Shown piece by piece: positions 35,619 through 43,897 of a stretch of DNA of 64,000 nt (the first letter of the stretch is position 1; each line of letters opens with the position of its first letter). The stretch comes from Marinobacter sp. es.048. Its GTDB lineage: Bacteria; Pseudomonadota; Gammaproteobacteria; Pseudomonadales; Oleiphilaceae. Both the position numbers and the translations under genes were made by a program. The notes below the pieces were generated by a model. That model was not told the DNA's origin. It worked only from the letters and a program-made list of their open reading frames with translations, and ran no database searches. Location of the stretch: contig NZ_FYFA01000002.1 in assembly GCF_900188435.1 (NCBI RefSeq), positions 1,116,001 through 1,180,000 on the forward strand. The letters are read 5' to 3'.

Positions 35619-36162
35619 ACTGGCAGACCAGCGGGAAGTCGCTTTCTGCCAGTCTATTAACCGCGCCGTTCGTTTCCGGCCGGCCCTGGGCTATTTCCGA
35701 CTGGTCAGCCGACTCGGCGACGGCTGGTTCTGGTACGCACTGATTCTGGTCATCCCCTTTCTCCGCCCGGAATCCGGGCCAGGGCTGGCACTGCTTATGG
35801 CGCTGACCGGCCTCACCTGCACCCTTAGCTACAAGTTACTGAAGCGCTGGCTTATCCGGGAACGCCCCTTTATATCTTTTCCGGCCATAAACTGCGGCAC
35901 CCCACCTCTGGACCGCTACAGTTTCCCCTCTGGCCACACACTGCACGCTACTTGCTTTCAGGTTATGCTCACAGTGGCAGAACCGGCGCTGGCGCTCATC
36001 GTGCTTCCTTTCACTCTGAGTGTGGCGGCATCGCGTGTAGTCCTCGGCCTGCATTATCCCAGCGACGTCGCTGCCGGCGCCCTGATCGGTGGACTGATGG
36101 GCTACGCGGCCATGGGCTGGCTGCATTCAGATTTCGTTACAGCATTTGTAGGACCTGTCTAA
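35584..36162 (+). CDS. PAP2-family lipid phosphatase
   Basis: The 192-residue integral membrane protein has the three PAP2 active-site motifs: KRWLIRERPF (near residue 90), SFPSGHT (near 117) and SRVVLGLHYPSD (near 155). About five membrane segments surround them. Such enzymes remove phosphate from phosphatidate, phosphatidylglycerol phosphate or undecaprenyl pyrophosphate. The ATG at 35584 lies 35 bases before the glycosyltransferase stop, so the genes overlap and are surely co-transcribed. In this context the likely job is to release diacylglycerol for the glycosyltransferase and free phosphate. This is inference. Confidence 0.87.
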   Translation: MSSTSKASRFFELADQREVAFCQSINRAVRFRPALGYFRLVSRLGDGWFWYALILVIPFLRPESGPGLALLMALTGLTCTLSYKLLKRWLIRERPFISFPAINCGTPPLDRYSFPSGHTLHATCFQVMLTVAEPALALIVLPFTLSVAASRVVLGLHYPSDVAAGALIGGLMGYAAMGWLHSDFVTAFVGPV

Positions 36163-36165
36163 ACA

Positions 36166-37230
36166 CTAATCAAACAGGCGCAACTGGGTAACAGGGGCAT
36201 CATCGTTACGAAAACGCACACCCAGTCCCAGCAAGCGCACCGGTCGCTCCCGATTGGTCACCAGTTCTGCCAGCAGCGGCAGATAATCGTCCAGAGCGGG
36301 CTCTTTAACCTGCTCCCGGACCCGCTCCAGAGTATGGGTTGAAAAATCACTGTAGCGGATCTTGATAAAGAGCTTGTGGATTGGTTTCCGGCGGGCCTTG
36401 CGCGACAGACGAAGGTTGAGATCCGCAACCAGAGAGGCCATGACGGTCTGGCAGGCGGCCATGTCCGGCAAGTCCTGAGAAAAGGTTCTTTCCACGCTGA
36501 CCGACTTGGCAATCCGCGACACCACGACAGCCCGGTCATCCCGTCCATGGACCATCTCGTGGAGACGATAGCCCTGCTTGCCGAAGCGCTCAATCAGAAC
36601 GTCGGCCCCAAGCGCCTGCATGTCCCCGCATGTCTTGACTCCAAGTGCATGCAGTTTCGAAGCAGTTACCTGCCCTACTCCAAACAGTTTTTCAACCGGC
36701 AATCCCTGTAGGAACTCCTCAACCTCCTCCGGGCGAATCACAAACAGCCCGTCCGGCTTTTCCCAGTCGCTGGCGATCTTGGCGAGAAACTTGTTGGGCG
36801 CAACCCCGGCGGAGATGGTGATGCCTACTTCCCGGCGCACCCGCTCCCGAAGATGGCGAGCCATGAGCGTGGCACTGCCCTTGTGCTCGGTCACATCGGA
36901 GACATCCAGAAAAGCCTCATCCAGGGAAAGAGGTTCCACCAGATCCGTCAGTTCCCGCAGGATGGCCATCACCTGCTGTGACACCGCCCGATACCGACCC
37001 ATGTCCGTCGGCACCGTCACCAGCCCCGGGCACAGCCGACGGGCCTCACTACCCGGCATCGCCGAACGCACACCGTACGCGCGGGCCTTGTAATTGCAGG
37101 TGGTTACAACGCCCCGACCACCATCACCGCCCACTGCCAGCGGCAAATCCCGGAGACTGGGATCGTCCCGCATCTCCACGGCCGCGTAGAAGCAGTCACA
37201 ATCCACATGGATGATCTTGCGTTGTGGCAT
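36166..37230 (-). CDS. dinB: DNA polymerase IV (Y-family)
   Basis: Pol IV is an error-prone translesion polymerase. The 354-residue protein (E. coli 351) has the catalytic acidic residues in [12 protein letters not shown] at the start and [10 protein letters not shown] in the palm. The little-finger domain follows ([11 protein letters not shown]). The C-terminus ends TQLRLFD, a good beta-clamp binding motif (QLRLF). A LexA box lies 25 bases upstream of the ATG, so SOS induction is expected. It converges on the PAP2 gene with 3 bases between stops. Confidence 0.97.
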   Translation of the reverse strand: MPQRKIIHVDCDCFYAAVEMRDDPSLRDLPLAVGGDGGRGVVTTCNYKARAYGVRSAMPGSEARRLCPGLVTVPTDMGRYRAVSQQVMAILRELTDLVEPLSLDEAFLDVSDVTEHKGSATLMARHLRERVRREVGITISAGVAPNKFLAKIASDWEKPDGLFVIRPEEVEEFLQGLPVEKLFGVGQVTASKLHALGVKTCGDMQALGADVLIERFGKQGYRLHEMVHGRDDRAVVVSRIAKSVSVERTFSQDLPDMAACQTVMASLVADLNLRLSRKARRKPIHKLFIKIRYSDFSTHTLERVREQVKEPALDDYLPLLAELVTNRERPVRLLGLGVRFRNDDAPVTQLRLFD

Positions 37231-37254
37231 AATCAGGGGGCTCGCGTCGGCTTT

Positions 37255-37270
37255 CTGTACATTTATACAG
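37255..37270. promoter_or_regulatory. LexA (SOS) box for dinB
   Basis: CTGTACATTTATACAG matches the gammaproteobacterial LexA consensus CTGT-N8-ACAG with an AT-rich centre. It ends 25 bases before the dinB ATG. The divergent DUF1244 gene starts 77 bases away on the other side. Confidence 0.88.
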
Positions 37271-37346
37271 CCTTGTATCTTAAGCTAACATGCAGAGAAT
37301 GTCAGGAACCCCCAACAACCGGCGCACCAACCATTGCGAGGCCATC

Positions 37347-37625
37347 ATGAGCAACCCGATTCCTGAAGCAGAACGCACCGAAATTGAAGCCGCAGCCTTC
37401 CGTAGACTGGTCAAGCATCTGCGTGATAACACCGATGTGCAAAACATCGACCTGATGAACCTGGCAGGCTTCTGCCGTAACTGCCTCTCCAAGTGGTATC
37501 TGGCAGAAGCGAATGAGCGCGGTTTTGAACTTTCAGACCCCCAGGCCCGTGAAGAAATCTACGGCATGCCGTACGAGGACTGGAAGGCGCTCTACCAGAC
37601 AGGCCCCAAGCAGGAACACAAATAA
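37347..37625 (+). CDS. DUF1244 domain protein
   Basis: The 92-residue soluble protein matches DUF1244 (SMc04008-like): AAAFRRLVKHLRDNTDVQNIDLMNLAG, then FCRNCLSKWY with a CxxC-like pair, and PYEDWKALYQ. Its function is unknown. I chose the ATG at 37347, which has GAGG 5 bases upstream; an in-frame ATG 57 bases earlier lacks one. Its TAA shares a base with the ATG of the HopJ-family gene, so the two are translationally coupled. It diverges from dinB. Confidence 0.88.
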   Translation: MSNPIPEAERTEIEAAAFRRLVKHLRDNTDVQNIDLMNLAGFCRNCLSKWYLAEANERGFELSDPQAREEIYGMPYEDWKALYQTGPKQEHK

Positions 37626-38014
37626 TGAGTGTCAATGATGCCGTTAGAATTCACCTGGCATCCCTGGACGCTGGCCATGCCAGCTTCAAAGACTCTCTGG
37701 CACTGATCGAACAGCACTTCGAGTACCAGCCCTGCGGCTTCCGCAACGGCCCACTGGTGAACGCGGAGGGCGAGAACGCCGGGTCCTGCCGGATCTTTGG
37801 TCTGGGACAGTACTGCAATCTGAGTGAAGTAGACACGCTCAAACTGTTTGCCGAGCACTACCAGCAGGTTCTGGACGATCCTGCTGGCGAGAGCCATGGC
37901 AACATCCGCCAGTTCATAAGCACCGGATGGTCAGGCATCCGATTCGAAGGCATGCCGCTCCGGCAGCGACCGAACCCAACCGACAACATGACCAGGGAAG
38001 AGACTCCTTCATGA
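37625..38014 (+). CDS. HopJ-family protein
   Basis: The 129-residue protein matches the HopJ type III effector family: SLALIEQHFEYQPCGFRNG, ENAGSCRIFGLGQ and NIRQFISTGWSGIRFEGMPL. The name comes from a Pseudomonas syringae candidate effector, but homologues are widespread in free-living gammaproteobacteria. There is no type III secretion gene in the window, so a housekeeping role is more likely. It overlaps DUF1244 by one base (TAATG) and minC by four (ATGA). Confidence 0.87.
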   Translation: MSVNDAVRIHLASLDAGHASFKDSLALIEQHFEYQPCGFRNGPLVNAEGENAGSCRIFGLGQYCNLSEVDTLKLFAEHYQQVLDDPAGESHGNIRQFISTGWSGIRFEGMPLRQRPNPTDNMTREETPS

Positions 38015-38772
38015 GCGATACCGCCACCTCCGGGGTAAAACAGGGTTTTCAGCTTAAAAGCGCCAGCGTGTCCATGACAGCCCTGGAGCTCTACTACTTT
38101 GACGACAGCGAGTTTGAAGAAGTACTGCGAGACAAGATCAGCCAGGCACCCGGGTTCTTCAAGGATATTCCGCTGATCATCAGCCTTGAGAAATACCAGG
38201 GGCTGGACAGTGAACTGGATTTTTTCAAGATTATCGGCACCTGTCGACGCAATCATATCCACGTCATTGGCGTGCGCGGTGGCTCCGACGATCAGCGCCG
38301 CCTGGCCCGGGGGGCTGCTCTGGCATTGCTGCCTGGCAACGGGCAGCGTGATCGCGCCCATGAGGCCGAACAGGCGGTCGCGGAAGAAGCAGAAACCGCG
38401 GATGTTGCCGCGCCGACGAGCAGTGCAGGTGATCCACCTCCGGCAAAAATCATCTCTCAGCCAGTGCGCTCCGGCCAGCAGGTCCACGCTCCGGAAGGCG
38501 ATCTGGTCATTCTGGCACCGGTGCAGGCAGGTGCTGAGGTGCTTGCAGCCGGCAACATCCACGTCTACGGCCCCCTTCGGGGACGGGCGCTGGCGGGCAT
38601 CCACGGCGCAGAGTCCGCACGGATTTTCTGCCAATCCCTGGAAGCGGAGCTTGTGTCCATCGCGGGACACTATAAAATCTCCGAAGATCTTCAGGACAAT
38701 GGCTGGAAAAGCGCTGTGCAGATCCAGCTCAGGGACGACCTGCTGGTGGTAACGCCACTGGACAAGGCCTGA
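38011..38772 (+). CDS. minC: Septum site-determining protein MinC
   Basis: MinC inhibits FtsZ polymerisation near the poles. The 253-residue protein has the N-terminal MinC_N domain (FQLKSASVSMTALELYYFD) and a C-terminal beta-helix dimer domain with GNIHVYGPLRGRALAG, which binds MinD. The linker around residues 105-150 is Ala/Glu-rich and longer than in E. coli (231 residues). The ATG at 38011 overlaps the HopJ-family stop. minD follows after 77 bases and minE after that, giving the standard minCDE order. Confidence 0.95.
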   Translation: MSDTATSGVKQGFQLKSASVSMTALELYYFDDSEFEEVLRDKISQAPGFFKDIPLIISLEKYQGLDSELDFFKIIGTCRRNHIHVIGVRGGSDDQRRLARGAALALLPGNGQRDRAHEAEQAVAEEAETADVAAPTSSAGDPPPAKIISQPVRSGQQVHAPEGDLVILAPVQAGAEVLAAGNIHVYGPLRGRALAGIHGAESARIFCQSLEAELVSIAGHYKISEDLQDNGWKSAVQIQLRDDLLVVTPLDKA

Positions 38773-38849
38773 TATTGGAGCTGAATACAATAACTTGACC
38801 GGATAATTCGGCAGACACGACGAATCCACCGAGAAACAGGAACAGAACC

Positions 38850-39662
38850 TTGGCTAGAATTATTGTCGTTACCTCAGGAAAGGGCGGCGTTGGCAAAACC
38901 ACCACCAGCGCCTCGATCAGCACCGGCCTTGCCAAACGGGGCCACAAGACAGTGGTCATCGATTTTGACGTGGGCCTGCGCAATCTGGACCTGATCATGA
39001 ACTGCGAGCGTCGCGTGGTGTACGACTTCGTAAACGTGATCCAGGGAGAAGCCTCCCTGAACCAGGCTCTGATCCGCGACAAGCGGGTCGATACCCTCTA
39101 TATCCTTCCGGCCTCCCAGACTCGGGAAAAAGAAGCACTGACCAAAGATGGCGTCGAGAAGGTCATCAACGAGCTTTCCGAGACGTTCGACTACATCGTC
39201 TGCGACTCCCCGGCTGGCATTGAACATGGCGCCCTGATGGCGCTGTATTACGCCGATGAAGCGATTGTGGTCACCAATCCCGAAGTATCTTCAGTCCGGG
39301 ATTCTGATCGCATTCTGGGAATTCTTCAGAGCAAATCCCGCCGGGCCGAAATGGGGCAGGATCCGGTCAAGGAGCACCTGCTACTGACCCGCTACAACCC
39401 CTCCCGGGTTGATAAGGGCGAGATGCTGTCCGTGGCGGATGTCGAGGAGATCCTCGCGATTCCGCTGCTGGGTGTCATTCCCGAAAGCCAGATTGTACTG
39501 AATGCGTCAAACCAGGGCTTGCCCGTTATCCTCGAAGAGGACAGCGATGCCGGCCAGGCCTATGAAGACGCAGTCGCACGCCTGCTGGGTGAGGAACGGG
39601 AACACCGTTTCATGACGTCCCAGAAGAAAGGTTTCTTCTCACGGATGTTCAAGGGAGGCTAA
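38850..39662 (+). CDS. minD: Septum site-determining ATPase MinD
   Basis: MinD is a membrane-cycling ATPase that recruits MinC and is released by MinE. The length, 270 residues, equals E. coli MinD. The deviant Walker A GKGGVGKTT is at residues 10-18. The C-terminal amphipathic membrane-targeting helix is present (KKGFFSRMFKGG). The start is TTG at 38850 with AGGA upstream. Three bases separate its stop from minE. Confidence 0.98.
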   Translation: MARIIVVTSGKGGVGKTTTSASISTGLAKRGHKTVVIDFDVGLRNLDLIMNCERRVVYDFVNVIQGEASLNQALIRDKRVDTLYILPASQTREKEALTKDGVEKVINELSETFDYIVCDSPAGIEHGALMALYYADEAIVVTNPEVSSVRDSDRILGILQSKSRRAEMGQDPVKEHLLLTRYNPSRVDKGEMLSVADVEEILAIPLLGVIPESQIVLNASNQGLPVILEEDSDAGQAYEDAVARLLGEEREHRFMTSQKKGFFSRMFKGG

Positions 39663-39665
39663 GGG

Positions 39666-39917
39666 ATGAGTTTCCTCGATTACTTCAAGGGCAAGAAAAA
39701 CAAATCCGCAAGCGTTGCCAAAGAGCGCCTGCAGATCATCGTCGCCCACGAGCGTGGCCAGCGCGAGCAGCCGGATTACCTGCCCCAGCTGCAGCAGGAG
39801 CTGCTGGAAGTCATTCGCAAGTACGTTCAGATCAGCGACGACATGGTTCAGGTTGAGGTAGACCGCAACGAGAGCTGCTCGGTACTGGAGCTGAACGTCA
39901 CGCTACCGGAGCGATAA
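39666..39917 (+). CDS. minE: Cell division topological specificity factor MinE
   Basis: MinE stimulates the MinD ATPase and drives pole-to-pole oscillation. The 83-residue protein has an N-terminal membrane-binding stretch (MSFLDYFKG), the anti-MinCD helix ([16 protein letters not shown]) and a C-terminal dimerisation domain. It is the last gene of the min operon and is followed at once by an intrinsic terminator. Confidence 0.98.
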   Translation: MSFLDYFKGKKNKSASVAKERLQIIVAHERGQREQPDYLPQLQQELLEVIRKYVQISDDMVQVEVDRNESCSVLELNVTLPER

Positions 39918-39929
39918 CCCATTTTATCT

Positions 39930-39960
39930 GGCCTGTCCCGGGTGGGACAGGCCATTTCTT
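39930..39960. terminator. Intrinsic terminator between minE and DUF2804
   Basis: GGCCTGTCCC (39930-39939) and GGGACAGGCC (39944-39953) form a perfect 10-bp stem with a GGGT loop, followed by ATTTCTT on the plus strand. It lies 12 bases after minE and reaches the stop codon of the convergent DUF2804 gene. Confidence 0.85.
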
Positions 39961-40966
39961 ACCACCTCGCAAAGTGGTCTTCCATCAGGCCCCGCAGACC
40001 TTTAACCTCAATTTTTCCGCCAGCCTCATCCGTCACCGTTCCGCTGAACGAGCCCACGTACTGCCGGAAGTTGGATGCCAGTACCCAGGCGTCCAGTTTC
40101 TCCTTGCGCACACCGGCGGGGACAAAGTGTAGATCGACCCGACCATCCTCGGTGCTCACATGCCAGTCGCCGCCTGGTTGATAGCGATCAAAACGGAACC
40201 TTGCTGCGCCCAGTTTGTGGCAGACACCATCCAGCCAGAGCGCATTTTCCGTCATTCCCGTCTCATTGACCCCTGCGGCCAGGTTCAACCCCACGGACCG
40301 GCCATCTGCAAGCTGGCCGGCCAGGCAGGCCCAGTTCCAGGCCGTTTCCCGGCGCATGAAGCCACAGCTCCAGTCGATGGATCCGCGAGTCTGCTCGTCG
40401 CAGCGCCAGATACGATGATCCCAGCGCACTTCCCCTGCCACCGGCAAGCCTGCCGACTTGCGGGTAAATACCCAGCCATTGTAGCCGGCCGGGCATATCA
40501 GCCGGAGCGGGTCCCGATCCTCTGAAAGCGTCAGTTCAATACGAATACCTCCAGGGGCCGAGACCGTAATTGTCCGGCCATCCGCGGAAGGCGCAATTCG
40601 CACCGCTACCTCGCCCTTGCTGAACCTTGTCACCCCTTCCTCTGGCCGTGGCTCAATGCAGGTTTGCCTGGCTAATGGCTGAAGGAACGACTGCTCCATC
40701 ATCTGGCCGGTCTCGAAGTCATAGAGATAGAAGAATCCGCTGCCCAGCAGTTTCAGATCCACCACCGCCAGACCAAACACCCAACCCGGGCCCATGGCAC
40801 TGACAAACTGGAACTGGTTAAACCGCCAGCGTCTTGCCAACTTTGAACGCGGACGGTCCATCACCGTACGCAGGTCATAGTCCAGGTAGTTGATCTCTTC
40901 TACCGGTTCATCCAGCAGTCCCGGAATCACCTGCCCTTTGCCGTTGATAAGTTTCTTAATGGTCAT
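39959..40966 (-). CDS. DUF2804 family protein
   Basis: The 335-residue protein matches DUF2804. It is soluble and beta-rich with many Trp and Asp residues (AYNGWVFTRKSAG-like YNGWVFTRK, WDHRIWRCDEQTRGSIDWSCGFMRRETAWNW split over two segments, LWLDGVCHKLG). Its function is not established. The fold resembles lipocalin-like hydroxyneurosporene-synthase relatives, so a lipid or small hydrophobic ligand is possible. It is monocistronic and diverges from the START-domain gene, which also belongs to a lipid-binding fold. Confidence 0.8.
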   Translation of the reverse strand: MTIKKLINGKGQVIPGLLDEPVEEINYLDYDLRTVMDRPRSKLARRWRFNQFQFVSAMGPGWVFGLAVVDLKLLGSGFFYLYDFETGQMMEQSFLQPLARQTCIEPRPEEGVTRFSKGEVAVRIAPSADGRTITVSAPGGIRIELTLSEDRDPLRLICPAGYNGWVFTRKSAGLPVAGEVRWDHRIWRCDEQTRGSIDWSCGFMRRETAWNWACLAGQLADGRSVGLNLAAGVNETGMTENALWLDGVCHKLGAARFRFDRYQPGGDWHVSTEDGRVDLHFVPAGVRKEKLDAWVLASNFRQYVGSFSGTVTDEAGGKIEVKGLRGLMEDHFARW

Positions 40967-41103
40967 AGTCGTCGTCAGATCGGGCCAATTTCGGTTACCA
41001 AATCAACAGGTCGCTACCTGGTTCACAATCCACTGCTTCCGTGGCCATGCCGGCAAAAGCCCCATGCTAGACTCGGCCCACCATCTGCAAGGAAGTGTAC
41101 CCT

Positions 41104-41838
41104 ATGAGAAAGAGCATAGCCCATGGCATTACGGGCTGGGCCTCGGTGATCAGTGGGCTGGTCTGTGCGTTGCTGGTGTTTGCCGTTGCCGCCAGTGCCC
41201 GGGCTGAACTGCCCAGTGAAAGCGACGAGGCGTGGACACTACGCAAGGAAGCCGATCACATCCGGGTCTATACCATCGAGCAGCCAGGCTCCAGCTTCAA
41301 GGCATTCAAGGCCGTGGCGGTGCTCAATGCGCCCATCGAAAACCTGATGGCCGTCATGGCCAACCCCGGTTCCTGTGTCGAGTGGGTGCACAACTGCACC
41401 GAATCCTATGCCTTCGGTGATGGCGAGTTCCACGATCGCTTTGCCTATTCCGTGAACGACATGCCCTGGCCGGTTACTGACCGTGACTACGTCTTGCGTA
41501 TCCGTACCCGCGGCGATCAGGCATCCGGTGAGGTTGTCATGGACCTGAACGCCATGCCCGATCAGCGGGCGGAGAATGGCAGCCGGGTAAGAGTCGACCG
41601 GTCAGACACGCTGTACCGATTCACGCCAGAGGGGGACAGGACCAGGATGGTCTGGATTCAGCACACGGACCCCAATGGTTCGCTACCGGGCTGGCTGGTG
41701 AACTCCCTGTTGGTAGATATTCCCGTGCGGTCCATGGAAGAGCTGGAACGGGTAGCCGCAAAAGAAAAATACCAGGGATACCGGCTGATTTACGACGAGC
41801 AAGGCCAACTGACCAGTATTCAACTGGCCACTCCCTGA
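41104..41838 (+). CDS. START-domain lipid-binding protein, exported
   Basis: The 244-residue protein has a signal peptide (hydrophobic ISGLVCALLVFAVAASARA, cleaved near residue 34) followed by a START domain. Typical features are WTLRKEADHIRVYT, CVEWVHNCTES and NDMPWPVTDRDYV. START domains bind lipids in a helix-grip cavity. The bacterial exported forms occur in marine and hydrocarbon-degrading gammaproteobacteria, without a known ligand. The ATG at 41104 has AAGGA about 10 bases upstream; a GTG 9 bases earlier sits against that motif. It diverges from DUF2804. Confidence 0.87.
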   Translation: MRKSIAHGITGWASVISGLVCALLVFAVAASARAELPSESDEAWTLRKEADHIRVYTIEQPGSSFKAFKAVAVLNAPIENLMAVMANPGSCVEWVHNCTESYAFGDGEFHDRFAYSVNDMPWPVTDRDYVLRIRTRGDQASGEVVMDLNAMPDQRAENGSRVRVDRSDTLYRFTPEGDRTRMVWIQHTDPNGSLPGWLVNSLLVDIPVRSMEELERVAAKEKYQGYRLIYDEQGQLTSIQLATP

Positions 41839-41920
41839 GCCCTGCGACTTGTGAAAGGATGACGCGCACTGTATCACGCGCTAAGCTTTGCAAAAGGACT
41901 TCAGAAGGCAGCCCAGATCA

Positions 41921-42412
41921 ATGACCGTTCTCGCCTACGAGATCATGACACCCAGCATCAAGGCCGTCCCCCAGTCCTGGACCATGGACCGGCTGGCCCG
42001 CTTCCTCACCGGCAATGAAATAACCGGCAGCCCCGTCACCGATGACGACGGCGAAATTGTCGGTATTGCCACTCTGAAAGACATCACCGAATTCCGTTGG
42101 AACGCCACGCGCTCCGATGCCGACCGGCATCTGACCCCCGAAGAACGGGAAGAAGCCCGACGCCTGCGGATGGTGATCTTTGAGGAAATGGGCAAGGTGC
42201 CGGTGGAAGTTCGCGACATCATGACCCCCATCGTTTTATCGGTTGACGAGAAGACGCCGGTGCGCGACATTGCCGATATCATGATGCGCGAGCACCTGCA
42301 CCGGATCTTTGTCACCAATGATTCAAAAATTACCGGCATCATAACGACTTACGATATGCTGAAAGTGATCTCGGATGAGGGACTCACGCAACGCTGCGCC
42401 GATAACGACTGA
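41921..42412 (+). CDS. CBS-domain pair protein
   Basis: The 163-residue protein consists of two CBS domains. The first starts EIMTPSIKAVPQSW and reaches ITGSPVTDDDGEIVGIATLKDI. The second starts RDIMTPIVLSVDEKTP and reaches IFVTNDSKITGIITTYDML. Together they form one Bateman module, which commonly binds AMP, ATP or similar adenosyl ligands. No catalytic domain is attached, so it is a stand-alone sensor or regulator. It is followed 24 bases later by the PIN-PhoH gene and may be expressed with it. Confidence 0.88.
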   Translation: MTVLAYEIMTPSIKAVPQSWTMDRLARFLTGNEITGSPVTDDDGEIVGIATLKDITEFRWNATRSDADRHLTPEEREEARRLRMVIFEEMGKVPVEVRDIMTPIVLSVDEKTPVRDIADIMMREHLHRIFVTNDSKITGIITTYDMLKVISDEGLTQRCADND

Positions 42413-42436
42413 GCCACCAGAGAGGTAGCGCCACTT

Positions 42437-43822
42437 ATGCCCAGAGCACCGCAAGCTCGCCGAAAGATGTACGTCCTCGACACCAACGTCCTGATCCACG
42501 ACCCCAACGCCCTCCTTAACTTTGAAGAACACGATGTCATCATCCCGATGACGGTCCTCGAAGAACTCGACAGCCTCAAATCCGGCAAACAGGCCGTGGC
42601 CGCTGACTGCCGCCAGGCCATCCGCAACATCGACAAGTTGCTGGGCGATGCCAGTCCGAAGGTGATCGAGAAAGGTGTTCCCATCGTGCGTGGCAAGAAG
42701 GCTGAACCCCTGGGCACTCTTTCGATCCTGATGAGCACCGGTGACAGCGGCAACCATTCGCTGCCAGAGCACCTGAACGATAACAAGATCATCAACACCC
42801 TGGCCGCGCTCCAGAACCGCCACAAATCCCGGGATATCATCCTGGTATCGAAAGACATCAACATGCGCCTCAAGGCACGGGGCTTCGGCGTCGAAGCTCA
42901 GGATTACCACAACGATCAGTTGCTCGACGATATTGATTTGCTGCCCAAAGGCTATCGGGAATTCCCCAACTCCTTCTGGGACACCATCGAGAAGGTGGAA
43001 ACCGTTCAGCGGGAGGGTTCGACAGAACATATCCTGAAGCGGGAGGGCGAACTGGCGAAGCTGAACATCAATGAATTTGTCATCGATCAGATGGGCTTTG
43101 TCGGCAAGGTGGTGGACCTCTCCGACGACCAGTTGATCATCAAGGACCTGCACCAGCACGACCTGATGAACGAGGAAGTCTGGGGTCTGGTTCCCCGGGA
43201 CATCTACCAGGCAATGGCGCTGAACCTGCTCCTGGACCCGGACATCCACCTGGTCAACCTCACCGGCTCCGCCGGCTCGGGTAAAACCATCCTCGCGCTG
43301 GCTGCGTGTATCGAGATGACGGTGGCCAGCAAGCTCTACAAGCGTATTATTGCCACCCGCTCCACCCAGGGCCTCGACGAGGACATCGGGTTCCTGCCCG
43401 GCACTGAAGCCGAGAAAATGGAGCCCTGGCTGGGCGCCATCGTCGACAACCTGGAAGCGCTCCACGAGGACGACGAGAACATGACCGCCAGCGTCGACTA
43501 CATCCTCAGCAAGGTGCCCCTGCACTTCAAATCCATGAACTACATCCGGGGCCGCAGCTTCCAGCACAGCCTCATCATCATCGATGAATCACAGAACCTG
43601 ACGCCCCATCAGATCAAGACCATCATTACCCGGGCCGGTAACGGGTCGAAGGTTATCTGCCTGGGCAACCTTGCGCAGATCGACACACCCTACCTGAGTG
43701 CCCTGAGTTCGGGCCTCACCTACATGACCGAGCGGTTCAAGCGTTTCCGCCACGGCGCCCATATTCATCTGCAGGGCGTTCCACGTTCGCTGCTGGCAGA
43801 GTTTGCCGAGGCCAATCTCTGA
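42437..43822 (+). CDS. PIN-PhoH fusion ATPase (PhoH2 type)
   Basis: The 461-residue protein joins an N-terminal PIN ribonuclease domain (YVLDTNVLIHDPNAL, TVLEELDSLKSG) to a C-terminal PhoH ATPase domain. The latter has Walker A GSAGSGKT and Walker B-like LIIIDESQNLT. PhoH2 proteins have been described as RNA helicase-ribonucleases with toxin-antitoxin links. No small antitoxin-like gene precedes it here; the CBS gene does. I see no Pho box in front of it, so the PhoH name does not imply phosphate control. Confidence 0.93.
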   Translation: MPRAPQARRKMYVLDTNVLIHDPNALLNFEEHDVIIPMTVLEELDSLKSGKQAVAADCRQAIRNIDKLLGDASPKVIEKGVPIVRGKKAEPLGTLSILMSTGDSGNHSLPEHLNDNKIINTLAALQNRHKSRDIILVSKDINMRLKARGFGVEAQDYHNDQLLDDIDLLPKGYREFPNSFWDTIEKVETVQREGSTEHILKREGELAKLNINEFVIDQMGFVGKVVDLSDDQLIIKDLHQHDLMNEEVWGLVPRDIYQAMALNLLLDPDIHLVNLTGSAGSGKTILALAACIEMTVASKLYKRIIATRSTQGLDEDIGFLPGTEAEKMEPWLGAIVDNLEALHEDDENMTASVDYILSKVPLHFKSMNYIRGRSFQHSLIIIDESQNLTPHQIKTIITRAGNGSKVICLGNLAQIDTPYLSALSSGLTYMTERFKRFRHGAHIHLQGVPRSLLAEFAEANL

Positions 43823-43843
43823 CGTTAGCGAGCTTTTAAAAGC

Positions 43844-43879
43844 GAAAAAAAGGGGCAGAACCCGCGTTCTGTCCCTTTT
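43844..43879. terminator. Bidirectional intrinsic terminator
   Basis: GGGGCAGAAC (43852-43861) pairs with GTTCTGTCCC (43866-43875) around CCGC, with one G-T pair. It is flanked by an A-run on the left and TTTT on the right, so it can serve both the phoH-like gene and the convergent chemoreceptor gene. Confidence 0.88.
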
Positions 43880-43897
43880 GCGTTTAATCAATAGTGC

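Noticed and set aside
37625..38014. HopJ-like gene as evidence of a type III secretion system
   Set aside because: No secretion genes, no hrp box seen, and the gene is fused into a housekeeping division operon.
42413..42436. Pho control of the PIN-PhoH gene
   Set aside because: The gap to the CBS gene is only 24 bases and contains no GTCA repeats; the gene name alone is not evidence.
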